From positions 48,745 through 112,744 of the forward strand of contig NXFV01000570.1 in assembly GCA_002803225.1 (NCBI GenBank): DNA of 64,000 nt, in the 5' to 3' direction. Below the pieces are notes generated by a model that saw only the letters and a program-made list of their open reading frames with translations, ran no database searches and was not told the origin of the DNA. The position numbers and the translations under genes are program-made. Of the stretch, positions 34,971 to 47,014 are shown in pieces; position 1 is the stretch's first letter; each line of letters opens with the position of its first letter. Source of the stretch: Gamarada debralockiae (taxonomy: Eukaryota > Ascomycota > Leotiomycetes > Helotiales > Hyphodiscaceae).

Positions 34971-35583
34971 CTATGAGGCAAGCCAGTGAATGGGTATTAT
35001 ACCATCGCGTATCACTATGCAACTTGCGACTGGTGATTTTGGATGTGTTTGATCAAGAAGCCTTGCTCCAACAATAGTTCCAACACCATCAACCACTTTC
35101 TGACCACCCATCCCAGGCTGCCTTGTCGTATCCGCAACGCCCGTGACCACCCAGTCTCCTTTCCTACCCCCATCCACCCTGTTCATAAGATTAAAAACAT
35201 TCGTCCCAACATGCGAGACCTTGTCTCCAATACGAACTTCATACGGTGTCCACGCCATCGCCAAATCGTAATCAGCTGTGATCTCCGTCCTCCTTCCTTC
35301 ATACCGATCCCCATCATCGCCATCTTCCCAAGTCGCTAGGGCAAATAGTCTCTTCGATGTCTTCGGGATGATTGAATGGAATCCGCTCGACGCACTCGGC
35401 GAGTGTGATTTGGAGAATTTGAGGAACGGTTCTTCCTTGAAGTGGTGGACGGATGAGCGTTCCCTGGCCATTTGGGAGAACGACGGAGTGCTTGATCGCT
35501 GGATCGCGCGTTTTGATGCCGTCCAGGAATTTGCGACAGATTGCGAGGATAGCCTTTTCGTCCTCGGTCGGGATAGAAGTCAT
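34971..35583 (-). pseudogene. SnoaL/NTF2-like protein with a single frame break
   Basis: The N-terminal part (MTSIPTEDEKAILAICRKFL to FNHPEDIEETICPSDL) and C-terminal part (ITADYDLAMAWTPYEVRIGD to VVTGVADTTRQPGMG) belong to one NTF2-like/SnoaL-type protein of about 200 aa. They lie in different frames, joined near 35330-35310 where gggaagatggcgatgatggg reads through only with a 1-nt indel. No GT-AG intron of usable size fits. Such proteins act as small cyclases, isomerases or accessory proteins in oxidative pathways. It may be a real pseudogene or a sequencing error. Confidence 0.6.
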
Positions 35584-36686
35584 TTTGACTTAATAGAGTC
35601 TAGATGTACGCCGAAGATGAAAATAAGAATGAAGACGAGTAAAAATAATCGATGAACAAAGAGAAGCAGAATATTACGGTTTCGAACTCCGCTTTTGTCG
35701 GCTGAATGTGTATTTTAGGCGTACAACTGTTTATGCAATTGACGAAAAGGCGCAAAGATCCCCACCATTCATTTCTCATGCAATAAAGAAAAATAATAGG
35801 AATTAGCCTAACTCGCAAAATGCAGCAAAACGAAATAATAGGAAAGACAGGTGTCAGAGGTTGCTTGTGTAATCACTGAGCTACTGCAATGTTTGATCAT
35901 AAAGAGACTATGAGAGCTCTATCGCTATCTTTCATCAATCAACAACTTACTCGTTCTGTTAATGAAGAAGTCCTAGTCTATCAAGCTTATCAATCTAACG
36001 TCTCTACTATGTACTGTCACTATTCGCTCTGACCTTCTGATAACAGGAGAAAAATTGTATAGTCACGTGATTTAACTTCCGATGACTAATGGGTTACTTT
36101 GTGGTAGAAGGTTCACAGATATAATTAAGGATATGTATTCGGCGCATGAATGGTGGATCGGCGTTGAAATATTGCTCTCTTTCCAGAAGGGCAAAAAGTT
36201 GGAGGAGGAAGCATCGTCGCGCTCGTTCTAAAATTTGTGCCCAACACCGCTGACTCTGTCAAGCGACGCGACAACCGCGGACAACTCACTATCGATGACC
36301 TCTCTGGCAAGATCGATCTTCAATTACTCAATCTATATGGACTTTTTAACACTTCCCCTTTTAAAGACCATATCTCTTTTCGGGTCTTAAGATTTGGGCA
36401 CTGCAAAGAGAAATTAACGACAGACGATTCGGAAGAATGCTGTCGTGCTTCGGGACTGGCTAAAATTCCGGTGGCGCAGTCATTCTTTCCGGCTTCTCAC
36501 GAAATATATGAACCCACTTTGAATCCTTATCTTCCTCTCATTCTTCAGTGTGACGTGTTCTAATCTTCTCGCACAATTCAATTGTTGATCCTTTGCAAGT
36601 TGAACCCTTCATTGTCACGTGAACACACCACCAGAGAGATCTTCCAAGCTTTAAGTTCTAGCTTTTCAGAGTTGAGGGAAGAAACG
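35584..36686. other. Intergenic, no supported gene
   Basis: A 108-codon + ORF (36237-36563) has no recognisable family. The last 150 bp probably carry the promoter of the metaxin/GST-like gene. Confidence 0.35.
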
Positions 36687-37558
36687 ATGTCAACAACGAA
36701 GCCAGAGGATGATGCCCCTTTGGTACTCTACCGAGGCTGGCTAGACCCCGTCTGGTCTCCATTCGTGATCAAACTCGAGGCTCGACTTCGTTTTGCAAGC
36801 GTCTCCTACACCACGGAGTGCGGCTCGACACGCACAGCTCCCAAAGGGAAGATTCCCTACGTTGAGTGTTCACAAGGAACTCTGGGCGATTCAACGCTTA
36901 TTATCAAGCAATTGGTCGAGTGGGATAAACTCCCAGATCTCAACGCCAACCTCTCGCCTTTAGCCAGAGCGCAGGATCTTGCGCTTCGGGCCTTGTTGGA
37001 AGATAAGCTTTATTTCTATCATGTTCGTTCAACCTTTTTAGGTGATAACTTAATGACTCCTTGCTGACCTTCAGTAGACCTGGGAACGATGGGTCCAGAA
37101 TTACTACACGATGCGAGATCACATTCTCTCAGCCTTGCCCTGGCCGATGCGAGTATTGGTCGGCCTCCTGATCTACCGCAGCTCAACCAAAACGTTGCGT
37201 GGTCAAGGAACAAGCCGCTATACGGCGGATGAGATCAGATCCTTCCGACGTGAGATCTGGGAAAGCATTAATGGTCTATTGATGTCGTCTGAAGCGAGGA
37301 TGGCTAGTGACGGACCGTTCTGGGTTCTAGGAGGAGAACAGCCTACTGAAGCGGATGCAACATTGTTTGGCTTTATTGTCTCAGTTCTTGTTTGCACTGC
37401 GTGAGTTTATCTCATATCATGTGGGTGGGATATTATGCTGACTGCACCATAGAGCCCCGGAGTCTCGAAAGTTGGTCAAGGAATTCCCTGTCATTCTTGA
37501 GTATGCTGGAAGGATACATGACAAGTATTTTCCAGACTACGTCAAGTGGAATGAATAA
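36687..37558 (+). CDS. Metaxin-like / GST-fold protein
   Basis: Three exons give 254 aa: 36687-37022, 37078-37400 and 37453-37558. The N-terminal thioredoxin-like part (PLVLYRGWLDPVWSPFVIKL to KGKIPYVE) and the C-terminal helical part with PTEADATLFGFI match the Fax/metaxin-like GST group (PF17172/PF17171 type). The start at 36687 was chosen over an upstream alternative because conserved sequence begins soon after. Roles of this group in fungi are poorly known: glutathione-dependent detoxification or mitochondrial outer-membrane association. Confidence 0.75.
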
Positions 37559-38489
37559 AGGGCTCCGATGGAACCACGGAGCATGCAACTCCGTGGATGA
37601 AACGAGCGTCTTTTACGCCTCGCTCCATACAGCTCTCACCTTCCTCGTTAGAATCCTTTTATTCTATTTTGATTGATACCCAAAATCATGTGGAAGTTCC
37701 AATTACAGTGGTTCTCATATTTAGGCAGTGTGCATTTAATTTCGGTTCACTCTCAATATATACCCTCGTTTCCACTTTTGAGCTTCGCCCAACATTGTTT
37801 CCCTACTAACGCTGCCTCGCGTTCCACATGCTTATCAGCAACAGCCTCTTGAGGGGCAGATGTGCGAATTTGAATTTTCACAGGCTTCCCTTCCCTTGGA
37901 TGCTTACAAAGGATTTCGCAAATAATAAAGAATAAATGGGGATTTACAAAGTATTAAATAGGCATCAATTTAATCCAATTTTGACTTATTTGAATAAATC
38001 GTTATTGAGTTATAAGACTTCGAAGGGGGTATTTTCGGTTGGGCTACCTTAACCTCTCACATGCGCTCTCATGGATTGGACGCAGTGTCACCCACCGACA
38101 TGCTTAATCAGAGCGGGGTAATTATGAACGATGAATCATGTTCGTCGTGTTGGTAGGTCTAGGAGGTACAGTGGTGTCTGGAGAAGGCCAAAGAGCTGGT
38201 GAAGGCTGAAGAGCTGGGGAAGTCCGAAGAGCTGGGGAAGGCCGAATAACCAGAGTCAGGCTGTAGATATTAGGGAAGAGTTGAACTTCATAGGAAAGGG
38301 TAGAGATTTTGAATTGAAACATCTTTGAGCCTATTTCGGACTAGCGTCATATGCAACTCAGTATCAGGGTACTCATAACAAAACGTCGATAGCTCTGCCA
38401 TTTCCCGTTCTGTCTTATTATTCTTCTTCCGTGCTCTGAAAAGCTGCCAGCTTAAGGATAGAGACTGAAAGGTTAACAAGTCTTTGGTC
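37559..38489. other. Intergenic with 18-bp minisatellite
   Basis: The tract 38183-38246 holds about 3.5 imperfect copies of GAAGGCCGAAGAGCTGGG. Otherwise no gene is supported. Proximal sequence likely holds the promoter of the FMO gene. Confidence 0.5.
38183..38246. repeat. Minisatellite, about 3.5 x 18 bp
   Basis: Successive units begin GAAGGCC, GAAGGCT, GAAGTCC and GAAGGCC, each followed by AAGAGCTGGG-like sequence until the last truncated unit. The minus frame would read a Ser-Pro-Ala-Leu-x-x type repeat, but no gene is supported there. Confidence 0.8.
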
Positions 38490-40675
38490 ATGCCTACTCA
38501 CGGCCTCGTCGAGTTTCCCCATAAAGTGGACTTGGTCAAGGACCTCTATCGGCCTTTTCCTATAATTTCGCATCTACCGGCGGATGCCAGCGACAAGGCA
38601 TCCGATATCGTTGAGAATATTCTTGTCATGCTAGGATGCGCTATGGAGAAGAATGACGTCTCTGGACTTAGCAGCCTATTCTTCACCGATCAGGCGTACT
38701 GGCGCGATACCCTTGCGTTGACTTACCACTTAAGGACACTCAAGAACAGGGACGCCATTGCCTCCGCTTTACTCGAACTGGCCCCAAAGCGGGAGGTCTA
38801 CAGCATTCAGATGCTTCCCGATTCCTCAGCATTTATTTGTGCTGGTCCCACCCTGGTGAGTTTACATCCCCTTATGAAATTAGCATTGTATTAACCCTTC
38901 TATAGTCATGGATTGAGTCCATGTTTACTTTCAATACCAGGTCTCCTCGTGCGACCTGCCAGGGGAAGGTAGTAATTCTTCCAGAGTACAGTGACAAGAA
39001 CGTGTTAAAGTGGAAGATCTGGACGTTGGCAACTTGGCTTGTACACTTTGACGACTTTCCGGAGGACGACAGTCGACTGAAGCTCCCTTCAAACCCGCTG
39101 AGAGGGAGTGACATCTTGAGGACTGAGGTCTTGATTATAGGGGCGGGCAATTCGTGGGTCAAACAATCCTCAAATGTTGCTCTCAACATAGTGTGGTGTG
39201 ACTCGAACTAATGTCATTGTGTTAAAGAGGTCTCATTCTCGCCGCCCGCTTGAAGACTCTCGCTATCGACTACATACTGATTGACAAGAACCGAAACATC
39301 GGCGACAACTGGGCACTCAGGTACGACAATTTGCGCTTCCACGTTCCGAAGTCGTTCGTCGAGACGCCATACATACGTGAGTTTGTATCATCAATGAGGT
39401 GCTGGCGCAATACTGATGGTTGAATGCAAGGATATCCAGACGATGCTCCTAATTTGCTTCATCGCGACGACCTGGCAGAGCAAATGCGGAGGTTCGCTAA
39501 AGAGCTGAATCTTGAAGACAGGGTTCTCTTGGAGACCACGGCCGAGTCTACGTCATACGACTCTTCAAATCAGACATGGTCCCTGAAGCTCAGCTCGGGA
39601 AAGGTTGTCGTCTGCAAGCACCTTGTCCTGGCGACTGGCATATTGTCATCCGCCCCACACATTCCAGCGATAGAAAGTAAGGGGATCTACCAGGGCGTGG
39701 ACATCCATTCAGTAGGATTCCAGAACGCAGCGCTTCTCAAGGAGCAAGGAGTCAAGGTGAAACATCCCCCACAGAATGCTACAAATAAAACTGGCTGACC
39801 CACCACCTTCTTCAGTCTGTCATCGTTGTCGGGAGTGCAAATACCGCCTTCGATGTAGTAGAGGACTGCTACAATGCTGGTCTTCAAACAACGATGATCC
39901 AACGTTCACCAACCTACGTCATCCCTATTACCTATTGGCGACCCGAAGGGCTTGGGATGTATGACAGACTTTCAGCAGATGTCGCGGACAGCCTCATATT
40001 TTCTGCTCCAGTTGCGGTTGGTGGACAAATGCTTGGGCTCGTCCATGCTAAGTTTGCCGCTCAGGAGCCGTGGGTGCTATTCTTTTTCATTCGATGTTGT
40101 TGCTCAAGCCTCAAGACGCTCTAAAAGTCTCAAAAGCTAACGAGAAGGCCAACAGGGGCCGCTACTCTGGACTTGCTAAAGCTGGCTTTCTGGTTACGGA
40201 CTCCACGCAGTCGGATCTGATGGCCCATTTGTTTGACCGGCTCGGAGGACATTACGTAGACATGGGCGGAACTGAGTTCATTACCTCCAAGAAAGTTGGC
40301 ATCAGATCTGGAGTAACTCCTGTGTCCTACACCACAACCGGTCTTCAGCTCAGCGACGGAAGCGCACTCGCTTCGGATGCCATCATTTGGTGCACGGGGT
40401 TTAGGGACCTGGATGTGCGCACTGTGGTTGCTCGTATTCTAGGGGAGGGAGGCGAAGCCGTTGAAGCCAAAATGGGGACTACTTGGGGACTAGATTGCGA
40501 AGGAGAGACTCGGGGAATGTTCAAGAGGCAGTCCAAATTGAGGAACTTCTGGGTCATGGGTGGTGGTGCGGCACATCATCGATGGTACTCGAAAGCTCTA
40601 GCATTGCAGATCAAAGGGGCCTTGGAGGGCATATTGCCCGAGCCTTACTTACACATGTATCCCAAGTTCGTATAG
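38490..40675 (+). CDS. NTF2-like domain fused to flavin-containing monooxygenase
   Basis: Exons are 38490-38855, 38906-39153, 39228-39376, 39431-39756, 39816-40073 and 40109-40675, about 637 aa. Residues 30-190 form an NTF2/SnoaL-like domain (CAMEKNDVSGLSSLFFTDQA). Then come EVLIIGAGNSGLILAARLK (FAD-binding), LVLATGIL, and a second dinucleotide motif SVIVVGSANTAFDV, where SA replaces the usual SG. The C-terminus has IIWCTGFRDLD and RNFWVMGGGAAHHRW. Fungal FMOs with such an N-terminus are related to plant YUCCA-type enzymes by fold; substrate unknown. The last intron, 40074-40108, would be only 35 nt and lacks a branch site, so the frame change there may instead be a 1-nt frameshift. Confidence 0.75.
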
Positions 40676-41900
40676 TCTTGCTGAAATGTCCATTGCTACC
40701 AGGAATTGGTGTCCATATTGGGCTGAGCCTCAGGAGGGAGCTTAGTCCTTTAACGATGAAATGGTCAGCGAGCAAGAACCATTGACGAAACCAGGTTATT
40801 GTTTTATAATTTGTTGTGTCTACCAGCATTGTTGTGTCTACACCGATAATATTCAACCACCCCTTCTCCCCAAGAGCTTTTATTTACGTTCTGAAGGTGG
40901 ATGTGGCTCTTTCTCTGTCATGCGGAAGCTGGTTCTTAGGGAGAGGGTATGAAGCTTGCTACTTGAATCTCAGTAAACTATAGAAAGCCCAGGCAAAGGG
41001 AATTGACTTACAATCTGCTTCATAGTTGGTGGCTAAGATTCCTCATTTAGAGGCCTGTAAGTATAGTACCGGCCATCTAACGCAGGATTATGGCAGCCTC
41101 AACTTCATGTGCCTTTCCAAACTTATGGCCTCTTTTAAACAAGTCCAGCTTCCCTCTCCTTAGTTGCTCCCTTTTGTTTTTCAGGATTTTTTTCGCGTCC
41201 ATTGGTCAGATAAGAGAGACAAAAGATTGCAGAACATAGCTTGGATGGATATATGTATTCGCTAGTGTGGTTCCACTAAACTACTTTGAGCCTAGTGGAT
41301 CGCCTCTGACTTGTCGCAAGTGGGCCCCTTGCTCAAGTCCAACCCACCATAGCCTACGGTGTGCTTCCAGATCGGCATAGAGCAACAACTGCAGCTTTGC
41401 AAATGATGTGTCAGTTGGATCCTCAGGGTCGATATAGTCGCTTGCAAAACTGGCTTCCCCTTTTGTGCGCAGCCGCTGGAACTTTTACCTCGCTCTTGAC
41501 AGTCGCTGAGACGGCTATTGTGGGCCGCGGCAAAGGAGCAGAGTTCGTGGTGGACACTGTGACGGCTCTGGCCCTCACGTTATCTAAGCGAGGGTTCTTA
41601 TAACGTACTTTATAAGCGAGCTGCGCACTCTCCACTAATTCCAATGCGTATGCACTCCTTTAACTTAACATGTCTCAACCAACAAACCTCCAATTGATCC
41701 ACAAAGAAGACCGAATGGGCCTAGATCTTAGGCTTATAAGGATGGCTTCTTCTCAAGCAAAAGGGCTGCCGCAAACGGGTACGATGTCTCAGAATCGACC
41801 TTTCGAAGCCACGTCAAAGGTATCCTTGCGCGACGCAACTTAGAGCCCGGAAACCACAAACTTACAAATACAAAGGAATCAATACTTGTTCGATAGATAT
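40676..41900. other. Intergenic, no supported gene
   Basis: Several short ORFs (for example 41361-41603 +) have no recognisable content. It borders the second Tc1 relic. Confidence 0.3.
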
Positions 41901-42640
41901 TATCTATAGATGAATAGAGTCTACCACTTAAAGCTACTTCTATACAACAAATGGCGAATTCACTCCTTCAAAAACAGCCGGACAAAGATCAGAAAAACGC
42001 GCTTACGGTTAGCAAATACTAGGTCTCAAACTTTATATGCGCGCAATTATACGTGGTATGAGCCGCCTTGGTTTTTCCCAACACAATATCGTCCTGAAGA
42101 CTAGTGCTCCTCAATGTACTATTTGGGACATTCTACACTAAGAACACTGCTACAGAAGTCGAAAAGAGAAGGTTTATAAGCCATACATAATGTCTGTCCG
42201 CGAAATCTAACGTTATATTTACTATATTACAAAAGATTAGTCAATGCATTAACTCTCCTTTAATCATATCAAAGCCTAGCTAGGAGTCAAAGTCTCTGTT
42301 AGGACTATTTATCGAGAACTCCGCCGCGCTAGCTACTAACGTTGTATCTCATGCCCTCGACCCTATATATCACACAAGCAAGCTAAGAAGAGATTGGGAT
42401 TCACTTTAGAGTACAAGTGGTAGGGGACATCTGACTATATAGCACATAGGGACAATAGCAAGTATAGAGACGACTAGTATAAGGTTATTTAGTTAGATGA
42501 AGCTATATTTGAGGTTAGGAAGTATAGGAGGATTTGGGTATATGTTAAGTAAATAAGAAACGTTATACAGATTGTGTAACAGCTACAGGTAGCTGGAGGG
42601 CAGCAGGAGGGATTACAGTATATCAGAGAAGCAGCAATAG
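41901..42640 (+). mobile_element. Second Tc1/mariner-like transposase relic
   Basis: On the + strand short stretches read as a decayed transposase: a basic helix-rich part around 41960-42030, VKVSVRTIYRELRRASY (about 42285-42335), KKRLGFTLEYKW (42385-42420) and IWLDEAIFEVRKYRRIWVY-like sequence at 42490-42545. These correspond to the HTH region and the first Asp of the DDE core (xDEAxF). Many in-frame TAG/TAA codons interrupt. I could not find terminal repeats, so the ends are approximate. Confidence 0.65.
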
Positions 42641-42899
42641 GGGAAGGGAGACAATAGTGATTTGTATTGATAGTGGTTGAAAAGAGGTTCCGTAGTACTA
42701 GTCCGAGAATTGAGGGTATCTCTGCTTCTTTTAACTAGTGACACTGGAAGCTTCTAGCCTCCGGCAAATTAGTATGCTAGGTTGCTGTTAGTGGGCATTA
42801 ATAGTGGACACGACGATGTTTGTCTTACCTCTAGACTCTGGAGTCTCGAAATCAGAGTAACTAAGCCTAATTTCGCGGAAAGAGCCATATCCTAGTTCC

Positions 42900-44527
42900 T
42901 TATAGCTTCGTTTTAGCATTGCTTTTGCTGCGTTTCCTGGGAATGTCCGAGTCAGAACCACGGTTACTCGTTGATGGGCCTCTTTTGTGATTCTTAGACT
43001 TTATGTTTGTTTTTCCAGGTGTGGTTGCATCAGTCACGAGTGAAATATCACCACGAAGAGTGTCCTGAGTTATCGAGTTCTTTTGAGAGGTTCCTTGATC
43101 CTCGCCGATCTCTGGTTCAGCAATGGATCTGCTGGGGTGTGGCGTTGTGACGAAACTCCCATCTATTGAAGGTGGACCTGAAGCTGCCTTGGAATCTTGA
43201 CCTGATATCGGCTTGGAAACTTCTGTAAGTGGTACTTCCTCGGTGGGAGATGCCTCGAAGCTCTTGTTCCTTTTGCGCCCCAGAGTACTGAGCCATTTAA
43301 GGGCATAGAATTGTGTGGCAACTGTGATAGAATCCTTGAATTGGAAAGATCGTGGCAGATTGATGCCTTCCCAAAGTACATCTTTTGCTTTAATCTCGCT
43401 GTCGCGAATAAGTCTTCCTAAATGGCTTGCAACTTCCTTGACTATCCCGTCCGTTATTTCTCTGTTGAAGACCAAGCGAATCATCAGATCTTGTCTCGTC
43501 TCCTCGCTGAGTTCCTCTTCCTCATCGCCCTCCAAGTTTTCGGTGGCCTTACTCACAGACTCTGTAGTCAGAGGTGCGAGCATAATCTTCCGTAAAGAAG
43601 CCGGTGGCCGTTCCGAAAGCCTAGGAGACTGGCCTGTAGGAAAATCTGGTGCGTCGTTCAATATTGTCCGGAGCAGCTCTTGGGTACTAAAGGGGACCTG
43701 GTCTCTAACAAGGTGAGAAAGCGACCATATAAGAGCAGATGTGAACGATTGTTTTCCGGGCTTTTTCGTAGTGGAATTTGCCGATGTTGCTGCTAGAAAC
43801 TCGAAGGCTCGGCGGGTGAAGTGGCCACGGACATTCCTTTCTAATTCACCTGCGTAACAGCAATCAAATATAACGAGAACGTCGCCTCTTGTATCTTTGA
43901 TGTTATGTTCGGCTGAACTCCATACAATTTCATGTAGTTCGCTCTCGTAATCAGGTCGAAGGGAAGTCGATCTGTCAACGGTACATAAGCGTGAAGTTCG
44001 AACTCGAGATTGGGAAGAAATTACCCCGTCAATTTCAGGCTTCCGCGAACATCACCTGGTCTACCATGACCAGCATAATAGATGATCAACAGCGTGTTTG
44101 TATCATCGTGATCGTCAATGAACTCTGCAAGATATCGATTCACTTGAGCCTGAGCTTTTCTCCTGGGATCCTGAGTCAAAGTCTTCCGAATCGTCTTATA
44201 CCTGAACTTCTGTTGGAACAGATCGTCAAGAGAAGCAACCTAGATCTGTTATCTACCATGGGGAAGGTCGTCCGTGAAGTTACTAACCTCTTCGCCTGTG
44301 TGCAAATCATCAACACTCGAATGCCAAGACAGCAAAAGAACAAACGCTTTTCGGTATGAAATAGAGTTATTCTTTAGGTCTCCCATTTCTTCGTCCCATA
44401 TGGCTTTGAACTTTGAGTCGCGGGTTTCGGCTTCATCCTGATAGTCTTTTGGTCCGGTCTTGGCAGACGGTTGCGGTGAGTTGTCATGCAAGTCGCCTTG
44501 TTGGTTCCCTCCAATGGTTGTCCCCAT
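42900..44527 (-). CDS. Caspase-like (peptidase C14 type) protease
   Basis: Three exons give 508 aa: 44527-44288, 44239-44025 and 43971-42900. AFVLLLSWHSSVDDLHTGEE leads into LLIIYYAGHGRPG with catalytic His138, then VLVIFDCCYAGEL with catalytic Cys190 (second Cys). This is the His/Cys dyad order of caspases and metacaspases, and the surrounding text matches a fungal C14 caspase-like family rather than classic YCA1 metacaspases, since no Pro/Gln-rich prodomain is seen. The region after residue 270 is charged, with a Lys/Arg-rich end (KRGPSTSNRGSDSDIPRKRS) that could be nuclear. Such proteases are studied as cell-death or self/non-self effectors; the role here is inferred. It is transcribed divergently from the small-protein/DUF6594 pair. 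Confidence 0.8.
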
Positions 44528-45034
44528 TGTATTAAATTCCGATGTGTCTGGGAACTTTCGAGTTTGTCCAACAGTAGACACAAACACAGCAGAAGAGAAG
44601 CTTCACTGGCTCGAAAAATTGGGGACGCGACGAATCCTTTTACCTCTTACCTATACAAAGTGACTTAGCTGGGCTTACTTGCACTATTCTCATTCTGGTT
44701 CATATAAGCCCCGCATAAGGCGTCAACTGAGGCGGCTAGGCGGGCTGTGATATACCACTCAATCCTGGTAATCTCGGTGAAATCGTTTCGAGAAGGGGGA
44801 GGGCATCCGCCATTGATTGGCTGACACGGGACCATGGCCCCAACTGGATCAATGAACCAGGCTGCCTGCTTTGATCTTTTGCCAACAGAGAGCAGAGCAG
44901 AGCCTCTCCCCACCTGATAACCGACTTTAAAACTGCCTTGCAATCCCACAGGCTTTGTCTCAAGGCTGATTTTTCTCCCAGCAGACCGCCGAAAACCACT
45001 CAAAATTTATAGCGCACCCGAGATCAGCCTTGCA

Positions 45035-45449
45035 ATGTCGGAATCACATCCCCCGGTCAATCAGGTCCGTGGTTCCTTCCAGACTCGCGAATAACTTGGA
45101 CATTGCAGGTCGACTGGAAAGAGACTGACAAACACCGAGTAGCGCTCTAGGACGCCCGAAGAACGAACCAATTATCAGCCGCCTGGCAACCCAGTGGACG
45201 TAAGTTTCCCAGTTTGTGAACAATCAATTGAACAGCTTTACTTATTTTGAAGGTCATCAGTCAGAGCCAAAGTTCGAGGTGGACAAAGAGGCCTGGATCA
45301 CTCTTCCCAAAAGAGGTGCATGTGAAGTCATCATCGCGGCGCGGAAGAAAGACGAGAGTGGGAAATATGTGTATCAAATCAAGGGAAAAGATGGTGTACC
45401 GTACAAGAACGGCCAGTGGGTGCCACAAGAGAAGCTCGGCGACTGTTGA
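45035..45449 (+). pseudogene. Small unknown protein, TAG in exon 2
   Basis: Exons 45035-45064, 45109-45199 and 45253-45449 give 105 codons. The frame MSESHPPVNQVDWKETDKHR runs into TAG at 45149-45151 (VAL-stop-DARR) and continues coherently into KFEVDKEAWITLPKRG and VPYKNGQWVPQEKLGDC. The codon would be Gln (CAG) if changed by one C-to-T step. The C-terminal part looks like a small beta-rich fungal domain with a KxGxWVxExxL end, of unknown function. If the true start lies downstream of the TAG the gene could be intact. Confidence 0.45.
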
Positions 45450-45675
45450 TTAGTCGTGCAAGGGTCTGCATGCTGCACCACATTGCAGCACACCACCATC
45501 TGCCTTGGGCACTCTTTTTTGTACAACTAGCCTTTCCACTCCTCAAGAGCCACAATGGGCGCGATATATGTGTTGGGCTATCTCACTATATGTGTCTCCT
45601 GATTCCCTTATAAAATTGACAGACGGTCCCAAGTCCAGGCTCTGTGTTAAGCCTTCCTCATTGATACAGTCCGAC

Positions 45676-47014
45676 ATGGAATCCCCCGTCTCTCAGGCTT
45701 TTGACCTCGAGAGAGGCATTTCAGGAAGTGATCGTTCACGGATAGTCTCAGGAGATTCTTCAAGAGCGATCTTGTCCGGTAATACCCCATCAGGTTCGAG
45801 TAAAATATTGACCTGGCGGCCCTGGACAAATGAAAAGAGGCCAATGCGGGAGCCAAGGGCCAGAAAGGGTGAGTTGCGACATTGAAAAGCACAATCATCG
45901 TATATAACAGGACATCGTTTCTTCTAGTGGATGGTAAGGAACGAAGCTACCGCACTTTAGCTACATTCCTGGACAGCGACGAAAACTTCATGCTCTATCG
46001 GCGCTTTGGGTACCTTCATTCCCGCATGTTGCTTCGATTGCAAGACAAGCTGCGAAAGCTAGAAGCACTTCTGGATGACTACGATGATGAAGACGTCTTA
46101 GAAGAAGACAAACGGCGACTCCTGATGTCTAGGGACGCAGATGAAGCAGCAGATCGAAAGCAAGAACCCGGAACGAAGACAAGAACGCAGATATTGGATG
46201 AAATTGAGGAAGTCTTAGGAAAATATGGTGAATCAATCCTTCATGAAATCCAAGACAGACGCTAACGATATACAGATGAATGGGTATTGAAAGCTCAACA
46301 GATGGTGTCTCTCAATAAGCCAGCTGAAAGAGACTATAGAAGTGTCGAAGGATACTTGTTCGAGAAGAAACCCCTATTCGACGAAGAGTATGGATTCATC
46401 TACGAAAGAGAAGACTTGATAACATTGCGTGACGGGCGAGAAATGCCGTTCTTGGATTCGTTTACTGAAAAGATGCTTCAGACTTTCCATTGCTCATTGC
46501 TTCAGGTAAGTGCCCATCCTACTGTGGGAATAGTAATATTTTGCACTATCTTACACCTTCGAAGAGAATCTTTTGCACAAAGGTATGTCTCATGAAGAGG
46601 TAAAAGTTCATGCCAAACAAGTCTAACTGGGTTCGCAGCGTGATCGCGAGAAGACGGATGACCCAGACTTGCACTATTACAGCAAAAGCCGCAAAGACTG
46701 TTTTATCACTTCAATCTTGTGTTTGATTCTGCTGTGCCTCCTTGTCCTACCAGTCTTCCTTCTCTACAGACTCACAGTAGTCAATAATATTGATGCCACT
46801 TACACGTTGAGTATCGGCATATTGCTTGTCTTCACGTTGGTATTTTCGGCAGTGCTATCAATTTTCACTCAAGCCAAGCGCCACGAAATCTTCGGCGCTG
46901 CTGCAGGGTAAGTAGCTTAGTAAGAACAGAAGCTTCAATGTCAGAATTGACACCTCCAGGTATTGTGCGATATTAGTTGTATTCATCAGTAACATCCCAG
47001 GGGCGGCGAAGTGA
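45676..47014 (+). CDS. DUF6594 domain membrane protein
   Basis: Six exons give 354 aa: 45676-45868, 45928-46227, 46276-46505, 46565-46582 (18 nt only), 46639-46907 and 46960-47014. The N-terminal cytosolic half has YRTLATFLDSDENFMLYRRF and GYLHSRMLLRLQDKLRKLEA, then KYDEWVLKAQQMVSLNKPAE and EGYLFEKKPLFDEEYGFIYE, the usual order in fungal DUF6594 proteins. Three C-terminal membrane spans follow (FITSILCLILLCLLVLPVFL; LSIGILLVFTLVFSAVLSIF; CAILVVFISNIPG), also typical. Function unknown in the family. The 18-nt micro-exon (RIFCTK) is supported by both splice sites and family length. Confidence 0.85.
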
